Notes under the pieces: generated by a model
The model's database searches: none
What the model was told of the DNA's origin: nothing
The model's input: only the letters and a program-made list of their open reading frames with translations
Origin: Brachyspira aalborgi
GTDB lineage: Bacteria > Spirochaetota > Brachyspiria > Brachyspirales > Brachyspiraceae
Length of the DNA: 64,000 bases
NCBI RefSeq assembly: GCF_008016455.1
Contig: NZ_SAXU01000001.1
Span: 558,001 to 622,000, forward strand
Direction of reading: 5' to 3'
In this document: in pieces, positions 47,481 to 57,049 of the stretch
Position numbering within the stretch: the stretch's first letter is position 1
Layout of the letters: every line of letters begins with the position of its first letter
Program-made: the position numbers and the translations under genes

Positions 47481-48605
47481 TTAAAAAACATAATGAATAA
47501 ATTCTTTAATCGCATTTCCGCTTATACTAAACTGCTCCGAGTCTATCGTAAAATATCCCGTTAAAATTCCGTAAGAAATTTGATTATGCATTTTATTAAA
47601 AGTTCCAAAAGAATCTTCAAAATCTTTGCTTTTAATAGTATATACGAAACTAAATCCCGATGCCTTTGAATAAAAATCTACGCTTTCATTAGATTCATGA
47701 TAAATAAAATCATTGTAAACAAACCATTTATTATTATATAAAAATTTTATTATCTTTGAATTTTGCGATTGAGGTTTTGCATCGTATATAAAAACGGGAA
47801 TTGGCTTAACCGCGTATGGAATATATACTAATCCGACAATAATATTATGTTCGTATCTTGACGGAATTTTTCCAACCGTATTTATAGCCAAAATCGAACT
47901 TGTAGAATTGATTATATTATCGCTTCCAGGAACAATCAAATAACCTCTTGGATAGCCAAAATAATAATTTGCCAAATAAAGTCCTCTATTCTTTCCCCAA
48001 TTAATCATAGAAGCGTTAAAATTTGTAAATCTAAAATTAAGTTTAGAATCCGATATATTTGTAATTGAATTTTCAAAATTAATTAAAGTATTGTAAAAAT
48101 TGGGAATCTCCAAATCTAATTTAGATGCCGTTTTTCTAAATTGCGCTCTCGTAAAATTGTCATAATAATCTAAAAAATCTTTATTCTCTTCTTTTATTGA
48201 AAAATTTTGTTTATCGCCGTCAAATATATTAAAAGCGTTGTAAGAAAAATATCTTTTTTCTCCGTATTTGTAGAGTTTCCATAAAACTGCATGATTATCA
48301 TGAAAGAGATACAAATATAAATTTTCTTTCATATCTTCTTTTATAGGAATCAACTTTGGAATATTGGTAAAAGTTCCCGTATAATAAATTCCTTTAGAGT
48401 TCATAATATTATCGCCGATTATTGTCGGAGTATTACTTTTCATAAAAGATTTTTTCGGCACTAAATTATATGGCAAATAAATTGAAAGAAAAATAATTAT
48501 TGCAACGATTAATATAATAAAAGCTATTAAAATATATTTTTTGACATAATCGGAAGAATATTCATAATAATCGCTATTTTCTATAAGTCGTTTTTTTATA
48601 CTCAT
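47481..48605 (-). CDS. Membrane-anchored protein of unknown function
   Basis: 374 residues: about 25 cytoplasmic residues, one helix (YILIAFIILIVAIIIFLSIYL), then a large extracytoplasmic domain rich in aromatic residues and Asn (NFNASMINWGKNRGLYLANYYF). No motif recognised. It starts 1 bp after the stop of the DUF1385 gene, so the two are translationally linked and may work together. Confidence 0.6.
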   Translation of the reverse strand: MSIKKRLIENSDYYEYSSDYVKKYILIAFIILIVAIIIFLSIYLPYNLVPKKSFMKSNTPTIIGDNIMNSKGIYYTGTFTNIPKLIPIKEDMKENLYLYLFHDNHAVLWKLYKYGEKRYFSYNAFNIFDGDKQNFSIKEENKDFLDYYDNFTRAQFRKTASKLDLEIPNFYNTLINFENSITNISDSKLNFRFTNFNASMINWGKNRGLYLANYYFGYPRGYLIVPGSDNIINSTSSILAINTVGKIPSRYEHNIIVGLVYIPYAVKPIPVFIYDAKPQSQNSKIIKFLYNNKWFVYNDFIYHESNESVDFYSKASGFSFVYTIKSKDFEDSFGTFNKMHNQISYGILTGYFTIDSEQFSISGNAIKEFIHYVF

Positions 48606-48606
48606 T

Positions 48607-49650
48607 TTAATTATTATTTAATTCGCTGTTATTTAATTCTTTTTCAATATCCGCTTTTACTTCGTCTTCGGTTCTTTTTTCAATTGAAGAATCCAATAAT
48701 TTATTTAAAGCGAATAAAGCGACTTCAATCTCTTCATCTTCAGGTTTTCTTGTAGTGATTTTTTGAAGCAAAAGCCCTGGAAGTATAGCTAATCTCATTA
48801 AAGGAAAATTATAAAATCTGAAACCTAATTTTAATATTTCGTAAGATATTCCCGAAACTACAGGAAGCAATAATATATTTATAATTAAAACGGTAATATT
48901 TCCTATAATTTTCGGCGGAATAAAAGAAGAATATATAAAAGAATAAACGAAATAACTTGTAAACATATACAAAATAATCGAAACTGTTAAAACTAAAAAC
49001 ATAAAAGTAGTTCCGCATCTTGGATGAATTGTCGTAAAATCTCTTATATTTTCTTTATTTGGATTTAGTCCATGTTCGTATGCGTTTACAACCATATGTT
49101 CCGCTCCATGATATTGAAAAACTTTTTTAACATCTTTAAAAAATGAAATTACAAGCAAATAGCCTATAAATATGCATAATTTAACCGCTCCTCGAAGAAG
49201 ATTAAAAGAAATAACATGGCTTTTTTCCTCTATACCGATAAGATTTACTATAAAATATGGAAGCGCTACAAAGAGTCCGACTGCAAAAGCTAAAGAAACT
49301 AACATGCTTAAAGTCATAGCCATATTTTGTTTTTTTTCATTGTTTTCTTCTTTTTCAGTTTTTGATTTATTTTCAACTTCTTCTTCCAAACCCGCGGTAT
49401 TTGCCGAAAACATTAAAGTTTTGTATCCTAATTTCATCATATCTACAAAATTAATTATTCCTCTAAAAAAAATCATTTTGCTTAATTTATTTTTATTTTC
49501 TGGAATTGAATATTTTATAAAGTCTATAATTTTATTTGGTTTTCTAACGGCGACTACATAATGAGTTTTATTTCTTAACATAATGCCTTCTATAACAGCC
49601 TGCCCGCCGACTCCTTCTTTTATTCTATTTTCGTCTAATTTATATTTCAT
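48607..49650 (-). CDS. DUF1385 family membrane protein (YqhQ-like)
   Basis: 347 residues. The N-terminal GVGGQAVIEGIMLRNK and central YHGAEHMVVNAYEHG and HPRCGTTFMFLV motifs define DUF1385/YqhQ. Four or five membrane helices lie in between, with a charged insert (about residues 85-105). Function is unsettled; members often lie near translation genes, as here next to rpsB-tsf. Confidence 0.85.
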   Translation of the reverse strand: MKYKLDENRIKEGVGGQAVIEGIMLRNKTHYVVAVRKPNKIIDFIKYSIPENKNKLSKMIFFRGIINFVDMMKLGYKTLMFSANTAGLEEEVENKSKTEKEENNEKKQNMAMTLSMLVSLAFAVGLFVALPYFIVNLIGIEEKSHVISFNLLRGAVKLCIFIGYLLVISFFKDVKKVFQYHGAEHMVVNAYEHGLNPNKENIRDFTTIHPRCGTTFMFLVLTVSIILYMFTSYFVYSFIYSSFIPPKIIGNITVLIINILLLPVVSGISYEILKLGFRFYNFPLMRLAILPGLLLQKITTRKPEDEEIEVALFALNKLLDSSIEKRTEDEVKADIEKELNNSELNNN

Positions 49651-49923
49651 TTATTTTATCCTAATTTAATTTTTTATTTTTTTAATTTTGATTTAAATAA
49701 TAAATTGATTTAAATTATATTAATGATATATTAAATAATTTATTCTTTCAAGATGTAATTTTTTCCTTTTTTATGCATATAATAAATAAACAAAAAATAT
49801 TATTATTTTTAGAAAATAACTAAAATATTCCTTTTTTTGATAACACGACAAAGACTTGCAGAAGTCAATTATTTTTATATATCAATAAACAATATAATTT
49901 TGCTATTTTATTATTTATAATAC
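49651..49923. other. AT-rich spacer
   Basis: No ORF with a ribosome site is seen. A small perfect palindrome GACTT-GCAG-AAGTC lies near 49852-49865; it could be an operator for the divergent transcripts but nothing identifies the regulator. Confidence 0.3.
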
Positions 49924-49951
49924 TTGCAAAAATATTTGTTTATATTATAAT
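49924..49951 (+). promoter_or_regulatory. Hydrogenase promoter
   Basis: TTGCAA (49924-49929), 16 bp, TATAAT (49946-49951), 70 bp before the likely start codon. Confidence 0.6.
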
Positions 49952-50021
49952 TGGTATCAATATTAATATATTTAAATTATTTTATATTAATAAAAATCAC
50001 TTAAAATTTTTGGATAATAGA

Positions 50022-51497
50022 ATGAATATAAATAATAACGCCGCGCAATTAAAAAAAGATATTCTTGTAAGAATAACGACACTTTTTATTGAAGATAGGC
50101 TTTTGGAAGATATAGATAAAATGCCAATAGAAATAATACCAAGAGATAGCAAATCTATAAGATGCTGCATTCACCATGACAGGGAGATTATAAAAAATAG
50201 AATTTTAGCGAGACTAGGAATAAGCGTTGAAGGAAAAGAAGACAGCGGAATACCTTTATCGCAATACGCAAAATTGGCTTTGGAAAGAGAAAAGCCAACT
50301 TGGCCCATGCTTACCGTTTTGGACGAGGCTTGTAATGCCTGTGTTAAAGCAAACTTTATGGTAACAAACGCATGTCAGGCTTGTTTGGCGCGTCCTTGTA
50401 TGGTAAATTGTCCTAAAAACGCTATAGATATTTTGGACGAAAAAAGAGCTTTTATTCACAGCGAAAAATGTATAAACTGCGGATTATGTTTAAAAAATTG
50501 CCCTTATCATGCGATTATTTATATTCCTGTTCCTTGCGAAGAATCTTGTCCCGTAGGAGCTATTAATAAAAATGAATTTGGAAAAGAAGTTATAGATTAT
50601 CATAAATGTATTTTTTGCGGAAATTGTATGCGAGAATGTCCTTTTAGCGCGATGATGGATAAAGGACAATTATTAGATGTATTGAAACATTTGAAAGACG
50701 ATAATAAAAAAGTTAATGTAATGTATGCTCCTTCTATTGCCTCTCAATTCAATGCAAAACCTGGACAATTAAAAAGCGCTTTGCTTAAAATCGGATTTGG
50801 TAAAGTTTGGGAAGTGGCTTTGGGAGCGGATATAACTTCCGACAAAGAAGCTCATGAATTTGAAGAGAGAATGGAGAAAGGCGATAAACTTATGACTACT
50901 TCATGCTGTCCCGCTTATGTTAAAGCCGTTAGAAGACATGTTCCCGAGCTTATTCCATGCGTGTCTGAAACGAGAACTCCGATGCATTATACGGCGGAAA
51001 TGATGAGAGAAGACGATTCGGAAGCGATTAATGTATTTATAGGACCATGCCTTGCAAAGAGAAGAGAGAGCATAGACGATGATTTGGTTGATTATTGTTT
51101 GTCTATGGAAGAACTTGACGCTTTATTTATAGCCACAGGAACGGATGTAATGAAAGAACCAGATTTAAATATAGATGTAATTCCAACCTCTTCGGGAAGA
51201 AAATACGCTATGAGCGGAGGAGTAGCCGAAGCGGTAAAAATAAGATTAAAACATCCCGAAAAAGTTAAGCCTACCGTTATTGACGGATTGGATAAAGAAG
51301 GAATGAAACAGCTTAAAAATTTCGGCAAGATTCAATCGGGAGAATTGCCCGTTCAAGACGACACTCCTAATTTGGTGGAAGTTATGGCTTGCAAAGGCGG
51401 ATGCGTTGGAGGTCCTTGCGTTGTGAAAAATCCTAAAGTTGCTACGGTTCAATTGCAGAAGTATGCCACAGACGGCGTTGAAATTTTATCTAAATAA
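50022..51497 (+). CDS. Monomeric [FeFe] hydrogenase, group B-like
   Basis: 491 residues from ATG 50022 (a TTG four codons upstream is also possible; neither has a strong Shine-Dalgarno). After an N-terminal domain with a CNACVKANF..CQAC segment come 4Fe-4S motifs (CINCGLCLKNCPYHA; CIFCGNCMRECP), then the H-cluster motifs: L1 TTSCCPAYVK, L2 GPCLAKRRE, L3 EVMACKGGCVGGP. It makes or uses H2 in the cytoplasm, probably with ferredoxin. The TSCCP..GPC..GGCVGG pattern matches the B1 branch rather than the classical TSCCPGW/MPC form. No maturase genes are nearby. Confidence 0.85.
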   Translation: MNINNNAAQLKKDILVRITTLFIEDRLLEDIDKMPIEIIPRDSKSIRCCIHHDREIIKNRILARLGISVEGKEDSGIPLSQYAKLALEREKPTWPMLTVLDEACNACVKANFMVTNACQACLARPCMVNCPKNAIDILDEKRAFIHSEKCINCGLCLKNCPYHAIIYIPVPCEESCPVGAINKNEFGKEVIDYHKCIFCGNCMRECPFSAMMDKGQLLDVLKHLKDDNKKVNVMYAPSIASQFNAKPGQLKSALLKIGFGKVWEVALGADITSDKEAHEFEERMEKGDKLMTTSCCPAYVKAVRRHVPELIPCVSETRTPMHYTAEMMREDDSEAINVFIGPCLAKRRESIDDDLVDYCLSMEELDALFIATGTDVMKEPDLNIDVIPTSSGRKYAMSGGVAEAVKIRLKHPEKVKPTVIDGLDKEGMKQLKNFGKIQSGELPVQDDTPNLVEVMACKGGCVGGPCVVKNPKVATVQLQKYATDGVEILSK

Positions 51498-51587
51498 ATA
51501 TATTAATTAAATCAATAACAAATATATATTTTAATATCGTTTTAATATAAAATAAAAATATAGTCAAATTGAAAACGAGGAAAAATT

Positions 51588-52235
51588 ATGAATAAATTAA
51601 TCGATAAAAAACTTTCAGATTATATTAACGAAGTGGATTCTTCATCTCCAGCGCCAGGAGGCGGAAGCGTAATGGGAGTAGTCGGAAGTTTAGCTTGCGC
51701 ATTGGCGGGAATGGTTGGACATTTAACGATTAATAAAAAAGTTTTTAAAGAATTATCAGATAATGAAAAAAATGATTTCAATAAAGCTATAGAAAATATT
51801 AAAGAAATAAAAATTAAATTAATGGAAATAGTCGATAAAGACGCCGATGCTTTTAATATATTTATGGAAGCTGTAAAATTGCCCAAAAATACGGAAGAAG
51901 AAAAATTAATCAGAAAAGACGCTATTTCAAAAGCTTCAATTAAAGCAACCGAAAGCCCTTTTAATACTTTAAAATATTGTTATGAATTAATGCCTTTATT
52001 TGAAACGATTATTAAATATGGAAATGTTGGAGTTATAACCGATATCGCTTCGGCTTACATTTTAGTTTACGGAGCTTCAAAAGGTTCTGTATTAAATATC
52101 AATATAAATATTCCGTTAATTGACGACAATTTATTTTTAACTCAATTAAAAAAAGATAGTTTGCATTATATAGAAAAAATAGAATATTATTATAAAAATA
52201 TAGAAAAAAAATTAGATATTTTTAACATAAAATAA
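51588..52235 (+). CDS. Formimidoyl-THF cyclodeaminase / methenyl-THF cyclohydrolase family protein
   Basis: 215 residues of the FTCD_C/FchA family: the SSSPAPGGGSVMGVVGSLACALAGMVGHLT motif region (about residues 18-45), then a helical body with ESPFNTLKYC. Members process one-carbon units on tetrahydrofolate. Preceded by AAACGAGGAAA. It is 90 bp downstream of the hydrogenase. Formimino versus methenyl substrate cannot be told. Confidence 0.85.
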   Translation: MNKLIDKKLSDYINEVDSSSPAPGGGSVMGVVGSLACALAGMVGHLTINKKVFKELSDNEKNDFNKAIENIKEIKIKLMEIVDKDADAFNIFMEAVKLPKNTEEEKLIRKDAISKASIKATESPFNTLKYCYELMPLFETIIKYGNVGVITDIASAYILVYGASKGSVLNININIPLIDDNLFLTQLKKDSLHYIEKIEYYYKNIEKKLDIFNIK

Positions 52236-52303
52236 ATATTATTTTTTTACATAAATAATATTAATTAGTTATAATTTATTATGAAAAAAATTATTTATTC
52301 GTA

Positions 52304-52332
52304 TTGACAATTTATTAATATTATGTTATATT
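52304..52332 (+). promoter_or_regulatory. Promoter of the HTH gene
   Basis: TTGACA (52304-52309), 17 bp, TATATT (52327-52332). A second TTGACAAT follows at 52348, possibly a repeated operator half or a spare -35. Confidence 0.75.
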
Positions 52333-52443
52333 AACTATAATGAGATTTTGACAATATAAATAATAATTATTTTTTAAAATTTTATTTAATTATGATTGTT
52401 AATTTTAGTAGTTTTATATTTTAAATATTAAGAGGAGGTTTAA

Positions 52444-52740
52444 ATGAGTATACCTACTAAACATGTGATATCTTTAAGCGAAGAAGAAAAAAACAAAATT
52501 CATGAGTTCTTAAACAAAGAAGTAAAATCTCAAAGATTAATTTTAAGAGCAAAAATACTTTTAGAACTTGACAATAAGAAGAATACGGGATTAAGTCATA
52601 CCGATATCGCTAAAAAATATGATGTTACATATCATACGGTTGTCAATGTTATAAACGAATATGTTGAAATTGGTTTAGAACCTACTTTAACATATAAAAG
52701 AAACCCTAACAGCAACAGAAAGAAAAAGAACGCTAATTAA
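52444..52740 (+). CDS. Orphan IS630-type helix-turn-helix protein
   Basis: 98 residues starting after an excellent AAGAGGAGG. SLSEEEKNKIHEFL, SQRLILRAKILLEL and HTDIAKKYDVTYHTVVNVINEYVEIGLE reproduce the N-terminal DNA-binding half of IS630-type transposases, but the catalytic DDE half is absent and no transposase fragments or terminal repeats follow. The clean promoter, ribosome site and basic C-terminal tail suggest a domesticated DNA-binding protein rather than fresh decay. Target unknown. Confidence 0.7.
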   Translation: MSIPTKHVISLSEEEKNKIHEFLNKEVKSQRLILRAKILLELDNKKNTGLSHTDIAKKYDVTYHTVVNVINEYVEIGLEPTLTYKRNPNSNRKKKNAN

Positions 52741-52756
52741 AAATATATTATTTTTG

Positions 52757-52798
52757 ATGCGCTACGGTAATTATAAATATTTACATGCTTTAGCGCAT
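52757..52798 (+). other. Inverted repeat after the HTH gene
   Basis: ATGCGCTA (52757-52764) and TAGCGCAT (52791-52798) pair perfectly around a 26-nt loop, without a T-tract. It could be a 3' end structure or a binding site for the HTH protein. Confidence 0.4.
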
Positions 52799-52853
52799 TG
52801 AATGATATTTATATTTCCAAATAATATAATTAAATTATTAAGGATATTTAATT

Positions 52854-53243
52854 ATGCCTAATATAAGAAAATCTTTTATTTTATCGTTATTTATAATTTT
52901 TATTATTTCATGCTCAAATAAAGGTTATAAAAATATTAATCTAAAAAAAGCAATAAAAACTATTAATACTTCAACAAATTTAATTCTTTTAGATGTGCGA
53001 ACCGCGGAAGAATATTCATCGGGCAATATTCCAAATTCAATTAATATTGATGTTTTAAATTCCGATTTCAAATCAAAAACAGAATTGCTCGATAAAAATA
53101 AAGAGTATTTAATATATTGCAGAAGTGGAAACAGGTCTACAATAGCGTCAAGCATAATGGCTACAAACGGTTTTATTAAAATTTATAATTTAAATAATGT
53201 AAATTATAGCGATTTTGAAAACGCAATATTAACGAATAGATAA
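52854..53243 (+). CDS. Rhodanese-like lipoprotein
   Basis: 129 residues. A lipoprotein signal (LFIIFIISC) is followed by a single rhodanese domain with LILLDVRTAEEYSSGNIPNS and the active-site loop CRSGNRS. The catalytic cysteine is present, so sulfur transfer or phosphatase-like chemistry in the periplasm is possible. The start follows TTAAGGATATTTAATT. Confidence 0.85.
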   Translation: MPNIRKSFILSLFIIFIISCSNKGYKNINLKKAIKTINTSTNLILLDVRTAEEYSSGNIPNSINIDVLNSDFKSKTELLDKNKEYLIYCRSGNRSTIASSIMATNGFIKIYNLNNVNYSDFENAILTNR

Positions 53244-53264
53244 TTTTTTAAAATTTAATTCAAT

Positions 53265-54197
53265 TTAATTTTTAATATGTTTATTAAGCCATTCGACTAT
53301 TTCGTTCATTACATCTTGCCTACAAAAATCGTTTAATATTTCATGTCTTCCGTCTTTATACAAACTAATATTAATATCGGTAAGTCCTAAAGATTTATAC
53401 ATTTCATAAACCCATTTTACGCCTTCGCCCATATTACCAACAGGGTCTTTGTCGCCCGACATTAGTAAAATAGGAAAATCTTTATTCATATTGGAATAAT
53501 TATTTGAGTTTGAAATTTTTTCAAGTAGATTAAATATTTGAATATAAGTTTCCACACTCGGAGGAATTTTTGAAAAATATTCGTCTTCTTTAACTTTTTT
53601 TATTTCTTCTTTATCCGAAGTCATCCAAGCGAAAGAGGAATTATCTTCGGGAAAGTATTTTCTTCCATATCCGCCGTTAGCTAATTTTGCTAAAAATCTT
53701 GCTCTCTTGCTTCCGCCGAAAATTGCTTTTTGAATATTCGCTATAATTTTTCCGCTTTTTTCAAATCCTTTAAATTTTCCTTTCGTTCCCATTACTATAG
53801 CGCCGTTTAAATATGAATGATATTTTATTAAAAAGCCTCTTGTCAAAAACGAACCCATACTATGTCCAAACATAAAATAAGGCAAATCTCCGTATTCGGC
53901 TTTAGTTTTATCCATAAGATATTTTAAATCTTCAATAATAAGTTCATGTCCGTTTTCTCCCATATCTCCCATTTGTTCTTTAGTTATAGCGCTTCTTCCA
54001 AATCCTCTATGGTCGTCTGCGCATACCAAAAAATCGTTATCGGTTAATTTTCTAGCCAATTCCTTATATCTTCCCGCATGTTCGTCAAGTCCATGAACTA
54101 TTTGAACTATCGCTTTAGGTTTGTTTTCGGGGATAAAAGTATAAGTAAACATTTTGTGTCCGTCTTCGATTGTTAAAACTTTAGTTAATTCTTTCAT
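53265..54197 (-). CDS. Alpha/beta hydrolase, monoacylglycerol lipase-like
   Basis: 310 residues from ATG 54197, chosen because CGGAG lies 8 nt upstream; an in-frame upstream ATG lacks one. VHGLDEHAGRYKELA, DHRGFGRS and the nucleophile GHSMGS, then SGDKDPVG and GRHEILND with the acid and histidine, fit serine aquaporin/lysophospholipase (Hydrolase_4) enzymes. Probably cleaves monoglycerides or lysophospholipids in the cytoplasm. It stands alone, convergent with the rhodanese gene. Confidence 0.85.
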   Translation of the reverse strand: MKELTKVLTIEDGHKMFTYTFIPENKPKAIVQIVHGLDEHAGRYKELARKLTDNDFLVCADDHRGFGRSAITKEQMGDMGENGHELIIEDLKYLMDKTKAEYGDLPYFMFGHSMGSFLTRGFLIKYHSYLNGAIVMGTKGKFKGFEKSGKIIANIQKAIFGGSKRARFLAKLANGGYGRKYFPEDNSSFAWMTSDKEEIKKVKEDEYFSKIPPSVETYIQIFNLLEKISNSNNYSNMNKDFPILLMSGDKDPVGNMGEGVKWVYEMYKSLGLTDINISLYKDGRHEILNDFCRQDVMNEIVEWLNKHIKN

Positions 54198-54299
54198 AAA
54201 ATCAACTCCGAAATTTAATATTAGCAATTAATATGATTTATTTGCTTGATTTAAATTATATATTATTTATTTCTTATATGCAATAAATAGCAATTTTAT

Positions 54300-55283
54300 T
54301 TAATAAAATTTAAATTTTGCTCTATTTAATAGCGAAGTTTTATCGCTTATATTTTCTTTAATATTAAGAAAATCCAATAATAAATGTCTGACATTATTTA
54401 TTTTATTTCTATTAAAATTTCCCGCGCAAGTCGCACAGTAAACATATAAGTTATTTAAATTTTTAGATTTTAATTTTTCTATAAATCCTTTTGCAATATC
54501 TCTTTCATTTACTATAGCGCATCCTCCGAGTCCGCAGCAATTAATATCGTTTATTTCTTTAATATTATCTTTATATTGAGGAATTAATTTTAATATCGAT
54601 TCTTTAATAAATTTTGATTCTTTATCTGGGCATGGCAAAAATAAATTTATCTCTTTAGAAAAATCTACATTTGAAATTTTTATTCCTAATTCAAATATCT
54701 TTTCGTATATCGTAACAATTTTTATACTAATTCTTGGCTTTAGAAAATAATAACAATTTGGACATAAAGTTATTATCTCTTCAACTTTAGATAATTCCAT
54801 ACTCTTTTCTATTTCTTTTATTATATTCTCTTCATAATCTTTAATTTCTAATTCCGCTATAGGCTTACCGCAACAGTCGAAAGCTATTCCTATATTATAT
54901 TCTTTTCTAAATATATCGGCAATTTTTTTCACGGCGTTCGGATAAAACGAAGAAAAATTACAACCTGGAAAAAGTATAGATTTTGTATTTGAATGTTTAT
55001 AATTTTTAAAAATATAATTCTTCTTTTCAAATAAAAGAGCCTTATATTTTTTTTCTATATAATTTTTATCTTTCCAACTATTTCTTAAAGCCAAAGATAT
55101 TTTAGAGCCGTCTATATCTTTAGGACATACTATTTTACAATCATTGCATAAAAAACAATTATAAGCTAAATCGTCTCTCTTTGAAAATTCATGTAAGTCC
55201 ATATTATATTTTGTCAAAAAGTCGCATTTTTTAACGCATTTATTACAATGAATACAATCATTAACATTATTTGGCATTTGCAT
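54300..55283 (-). CDS. CCG-domain (heterodisulfide reductase-like) iron-sulfur protein
   Basis: 327 residues: two 4Fe-4S motifs at the N-terminus (CIHCNKCVKKC; CFLCNDCKIVCP) and two CCG domains (FPGCNFSSFYPN..DCCGKP with LCPNCYY; CCGLGGC with CATCAG). This is the GlpC/HdrD layout used to pass electrons to a partner. It is the last gene of a seven-gene operon with arsenosugar-type glycosyltransferases, so it may serve as the redox partner of that pathway (inference). Confidence 0.82.
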   Translation of the reverse strand: MQMPNNVNDCIHCNKCVKKCDFLTKYNMDLHEFSKRDDLAYNCFLCNDCKIVCPKDIDGSKISLALRNSWKDKNYIEKKYKALLFEKKNYIFKNYKHSNTKSILFPGCNFSSFYPNAVKKIADIFRKEYNIGIAFDCCGKPIAELEIKDYEENIIKEIEKSMELSKVEEIITLCPNCYYFLKPRISIKIVTIYEKIFELGIKISNVDFSKEINLFLPCPDKESKFIKESILKLIPQYKDNIKEINDINCCGLGGCAIVNERDIAKGFIEKLKSKNLNNLYVYCATCAGNFNRNKINNVRHLLLDFLNIKENISDKTSLLNRAKFKFY

Positions 55284-55305
55284 AAAATTATCCTTAAAAT
55301 ATTTT

Positions 55306-55986
55306 TTATTTCATACTGTTATATATATTTGCAATCTTATCTATAGAAACTCCTCTTCTAAACATATATTGAAGTTTCTGCATAAGTAAAGCCGTTTTTA
55401 AAATTCCGTTTTTTTCAAATCTACGCGAAGAAGAAATAATATAAGAATCTATATATTTTATAGGAAATACATTTTTTAATTTTATTGACAATTTATAATC
55501 TTCCATAATCGGAATATCGTCAAACATTCCTATATCTTCAAAAAGTTTTTTTTCTATAAATATTCCTTGGTCTCCAAAAGCTATGTTTCTATATTTCACT
55601 CTCAAATTTGAAAGAATTGCAAATAATCTCATAATAATTTTTTTACTATCAAATTTTATTTTAAGACAACCCGCTTTATTCCCATTTTTTATAAAATTTT
55701 CTACTTTTATTAAAACATCCTCTTCTATAATACTGTCGGCATGTAAAAATAATAATATATCTTTATTGCTTTCTTTAGCTCCGTTATTCAACTGTTTTGC
55801 CCTGCCTCTTTCTGATTTTATAATTTTATAATCTCCAAAATTTTTAATTATTTCTATGGTTTTATCTAAACTTCCTCCGTCTGAAAATATTACTTCAAAA
55901 TCTCCTTTTAAACTTTTTAAATTATTTAATAAATTTTCTATATTTTCTTCTTCGTTTAAAGTAGGTATTATTATCGATACTGCCAT
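55306..55986 (-). CDS. GT2 glycosyltransferase, TIGR04283 (arsenosugar-type) family
   Basis: 226 residues of GT-A fold with SIIIPTLNEEENI, FSDGGSLDKT, SERGRAKQLNNGA, LFLHADS, FGDQGIF and MEDYKLS, and the SSRRFEKNGILKTAL end that marks the TIGR04283 family. The name comes from arsenosugar clusters; the real donor and acceptor are unknown here, and no arsM or arsS gene is in view. It begins 2 bp after the TIGR04282-type gene. Confidence 0.82.
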   Translation of the reverse strand: MAVSIIIPTLNEEENIENLLNNLKSLKGDFEVIFSDGGSLDKTIEIIKNFGDYKIIKSERGRAKQLNNGAKESNKDILLFLHADSIIEEDVLIKVENFIKNGNKAGCLKIKFDSKKIIMRLFAILSNLRVKYRNIAFGDQGIFIEKKLFEDIGMFDDIPIMEDYKLSIKLKNVFPIKYIDSYIISSSRRFEKNGILKTALLMQKLQYMFRRGVSIDKIANIYNSMK

Positions 55987-55988
55987 AA

Positions 55989-56642
55989 TTATATAACTTC
56001 AATCTCTTTTAAAAATATTTTTGTATTTTTTAATTTATTATCATTTATATTTATTCTTTTTGATAAATCTATTAAATCTTCGTATTCGTCTATATCATGC
56101 TTTTTATTCGTTAATCCGTATTTTAAATTATTCGCTTCTACAATATTAATTATATCTTTTAAATTTCCGCTTCCGCTTTTAAATATTATATCGTTAGCTT
56201 CTTTCATGCCTACAAGATAATATCCGCCGTCATAACTTGCTCCAAATACGAAATCGTTATTTTTAAGTAAATTAAAAGCGTTTATTATATCGTCTTTGTT
56301 AATTTCTGGTATATCTGCTCCTATTAAAACGCATTTGTCATATTTTAAACTCAAAACTTCTTTTATAGCGTTATACATTTTTTCATTAAGATTATTTCCG
56401 TATTGCTTAATATATAAATTCTCTTTATAAAAAATATTTTTTAATATATTTAAATCTCCTTCTTCGGTATGACAAATAATAATATCAATATCGTTTAAAT
56501 TTAAAAATATATCGTAAATATCTTTCAAAAAACATTTATGCAAATTAGCGCATTCTTCTTTAGATAATTTGCTTTGAAGTCTTGTTTTTGTTTTGCCCGC
56601 TTCTGGTATTCTTGTAAATATTATTAAACCGTTTTTACTCAA
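55989..56642 (-). CDS. TIGR04282-type nucleotidyl/glycosyltransferase
   Basis: 217 residues with LIIFTRIPEAGKTKTRL at the N-terminus, LIGADIPEI and ASYDGGYYLVGM, the CofC/MobA-like GT-A pattern of the TIGR04282 family. It regularly occurs beside TIGR04283 proteins and the pair is thought to act in one pathway. Gene order and near-overlap here repeat that pairing. Confidence 0.82.
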   Translation of the reverse strand: MSKNGLIIFTRIPEAGKTKTRLQSKLSKEECANLHKCFLKDIYDIFLNLNDIDIIICHTEEGDLNILKNIFYKENLYIKQYGNNLNEKMYNAIKEVLSLKYDKCVLIGADIPEINKDDIINAFNLLKNNDFVFGASYDGGYYLVGMKEANDIIFKSGSGNLKDIINIVEANNLKYGLTNKKHDIDEYEDLIDLSKRININDNKLKNTKIFLKEIEVI

Positions 56643-56643
56643 A

Positions 56644-57030
56644 TTATACTCTCTTTAATTTTTTAAAAATATAAATAAGTAATATTCCCGATATTATAAA
56701 AATACTTAAAACCGCATTAACGACATTTAAATTTAGTATTCCAATTAAATGCAATCCTTCTCTTATAATCGAGGACGGAATATAAATTAATCCTTTAGGC
56801 TTTAATATTATTAAACTTAAAATTGCAAATATTATAAGATTTATAATTGAAAATTTAAAAATATTTTTGATAAAATATAATTTATAAAATATTATAAAAA
56901 ACAATATCCATAATATAAACAAAACCGTTCCTATATTAATACGCATCTCAATCCATGTATTTTTAAACATAATAAAAGATACTAATAACGACCAAAAAAG
57001 CGTATTATATAGAACGGTAAAAAACTTCAT
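56644..57030 (-). CDS. Small membrane protein, unknown function
   Basis: 128 residues with four hydrophobic segments (for example IGTVLFILWILFFIIFYKLYF) and short polar loops. No motif recognised. It sits 1 bp from the TIGR04282-type gene and 19 bp from the YdjY-like gene, so it belongs to the same transcript. Confidence 0.65.
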   Translation of the reverse strand: MKFFTVLYNTLFWSLLVSFIMFKNTWIEMRINIGTVLFILWILFFIIFYKLYFIKNIFKFSIINLIIFAILSLIILKPKGLIYIPSSIIREGLHLIGILNLNVVNAVLSIFIISGILLIYIFKKLKRV

Positions 57031-57049
57031 TTTATTTTCCTATTTTTAA

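Noticed and set aside
52444-52740. Complete IS630 insertion sequence
   Set aside because: Only the N-terminal helix-turn-helix half is encoded; no DDE domain, TA target duplication or terminal repeats were found.
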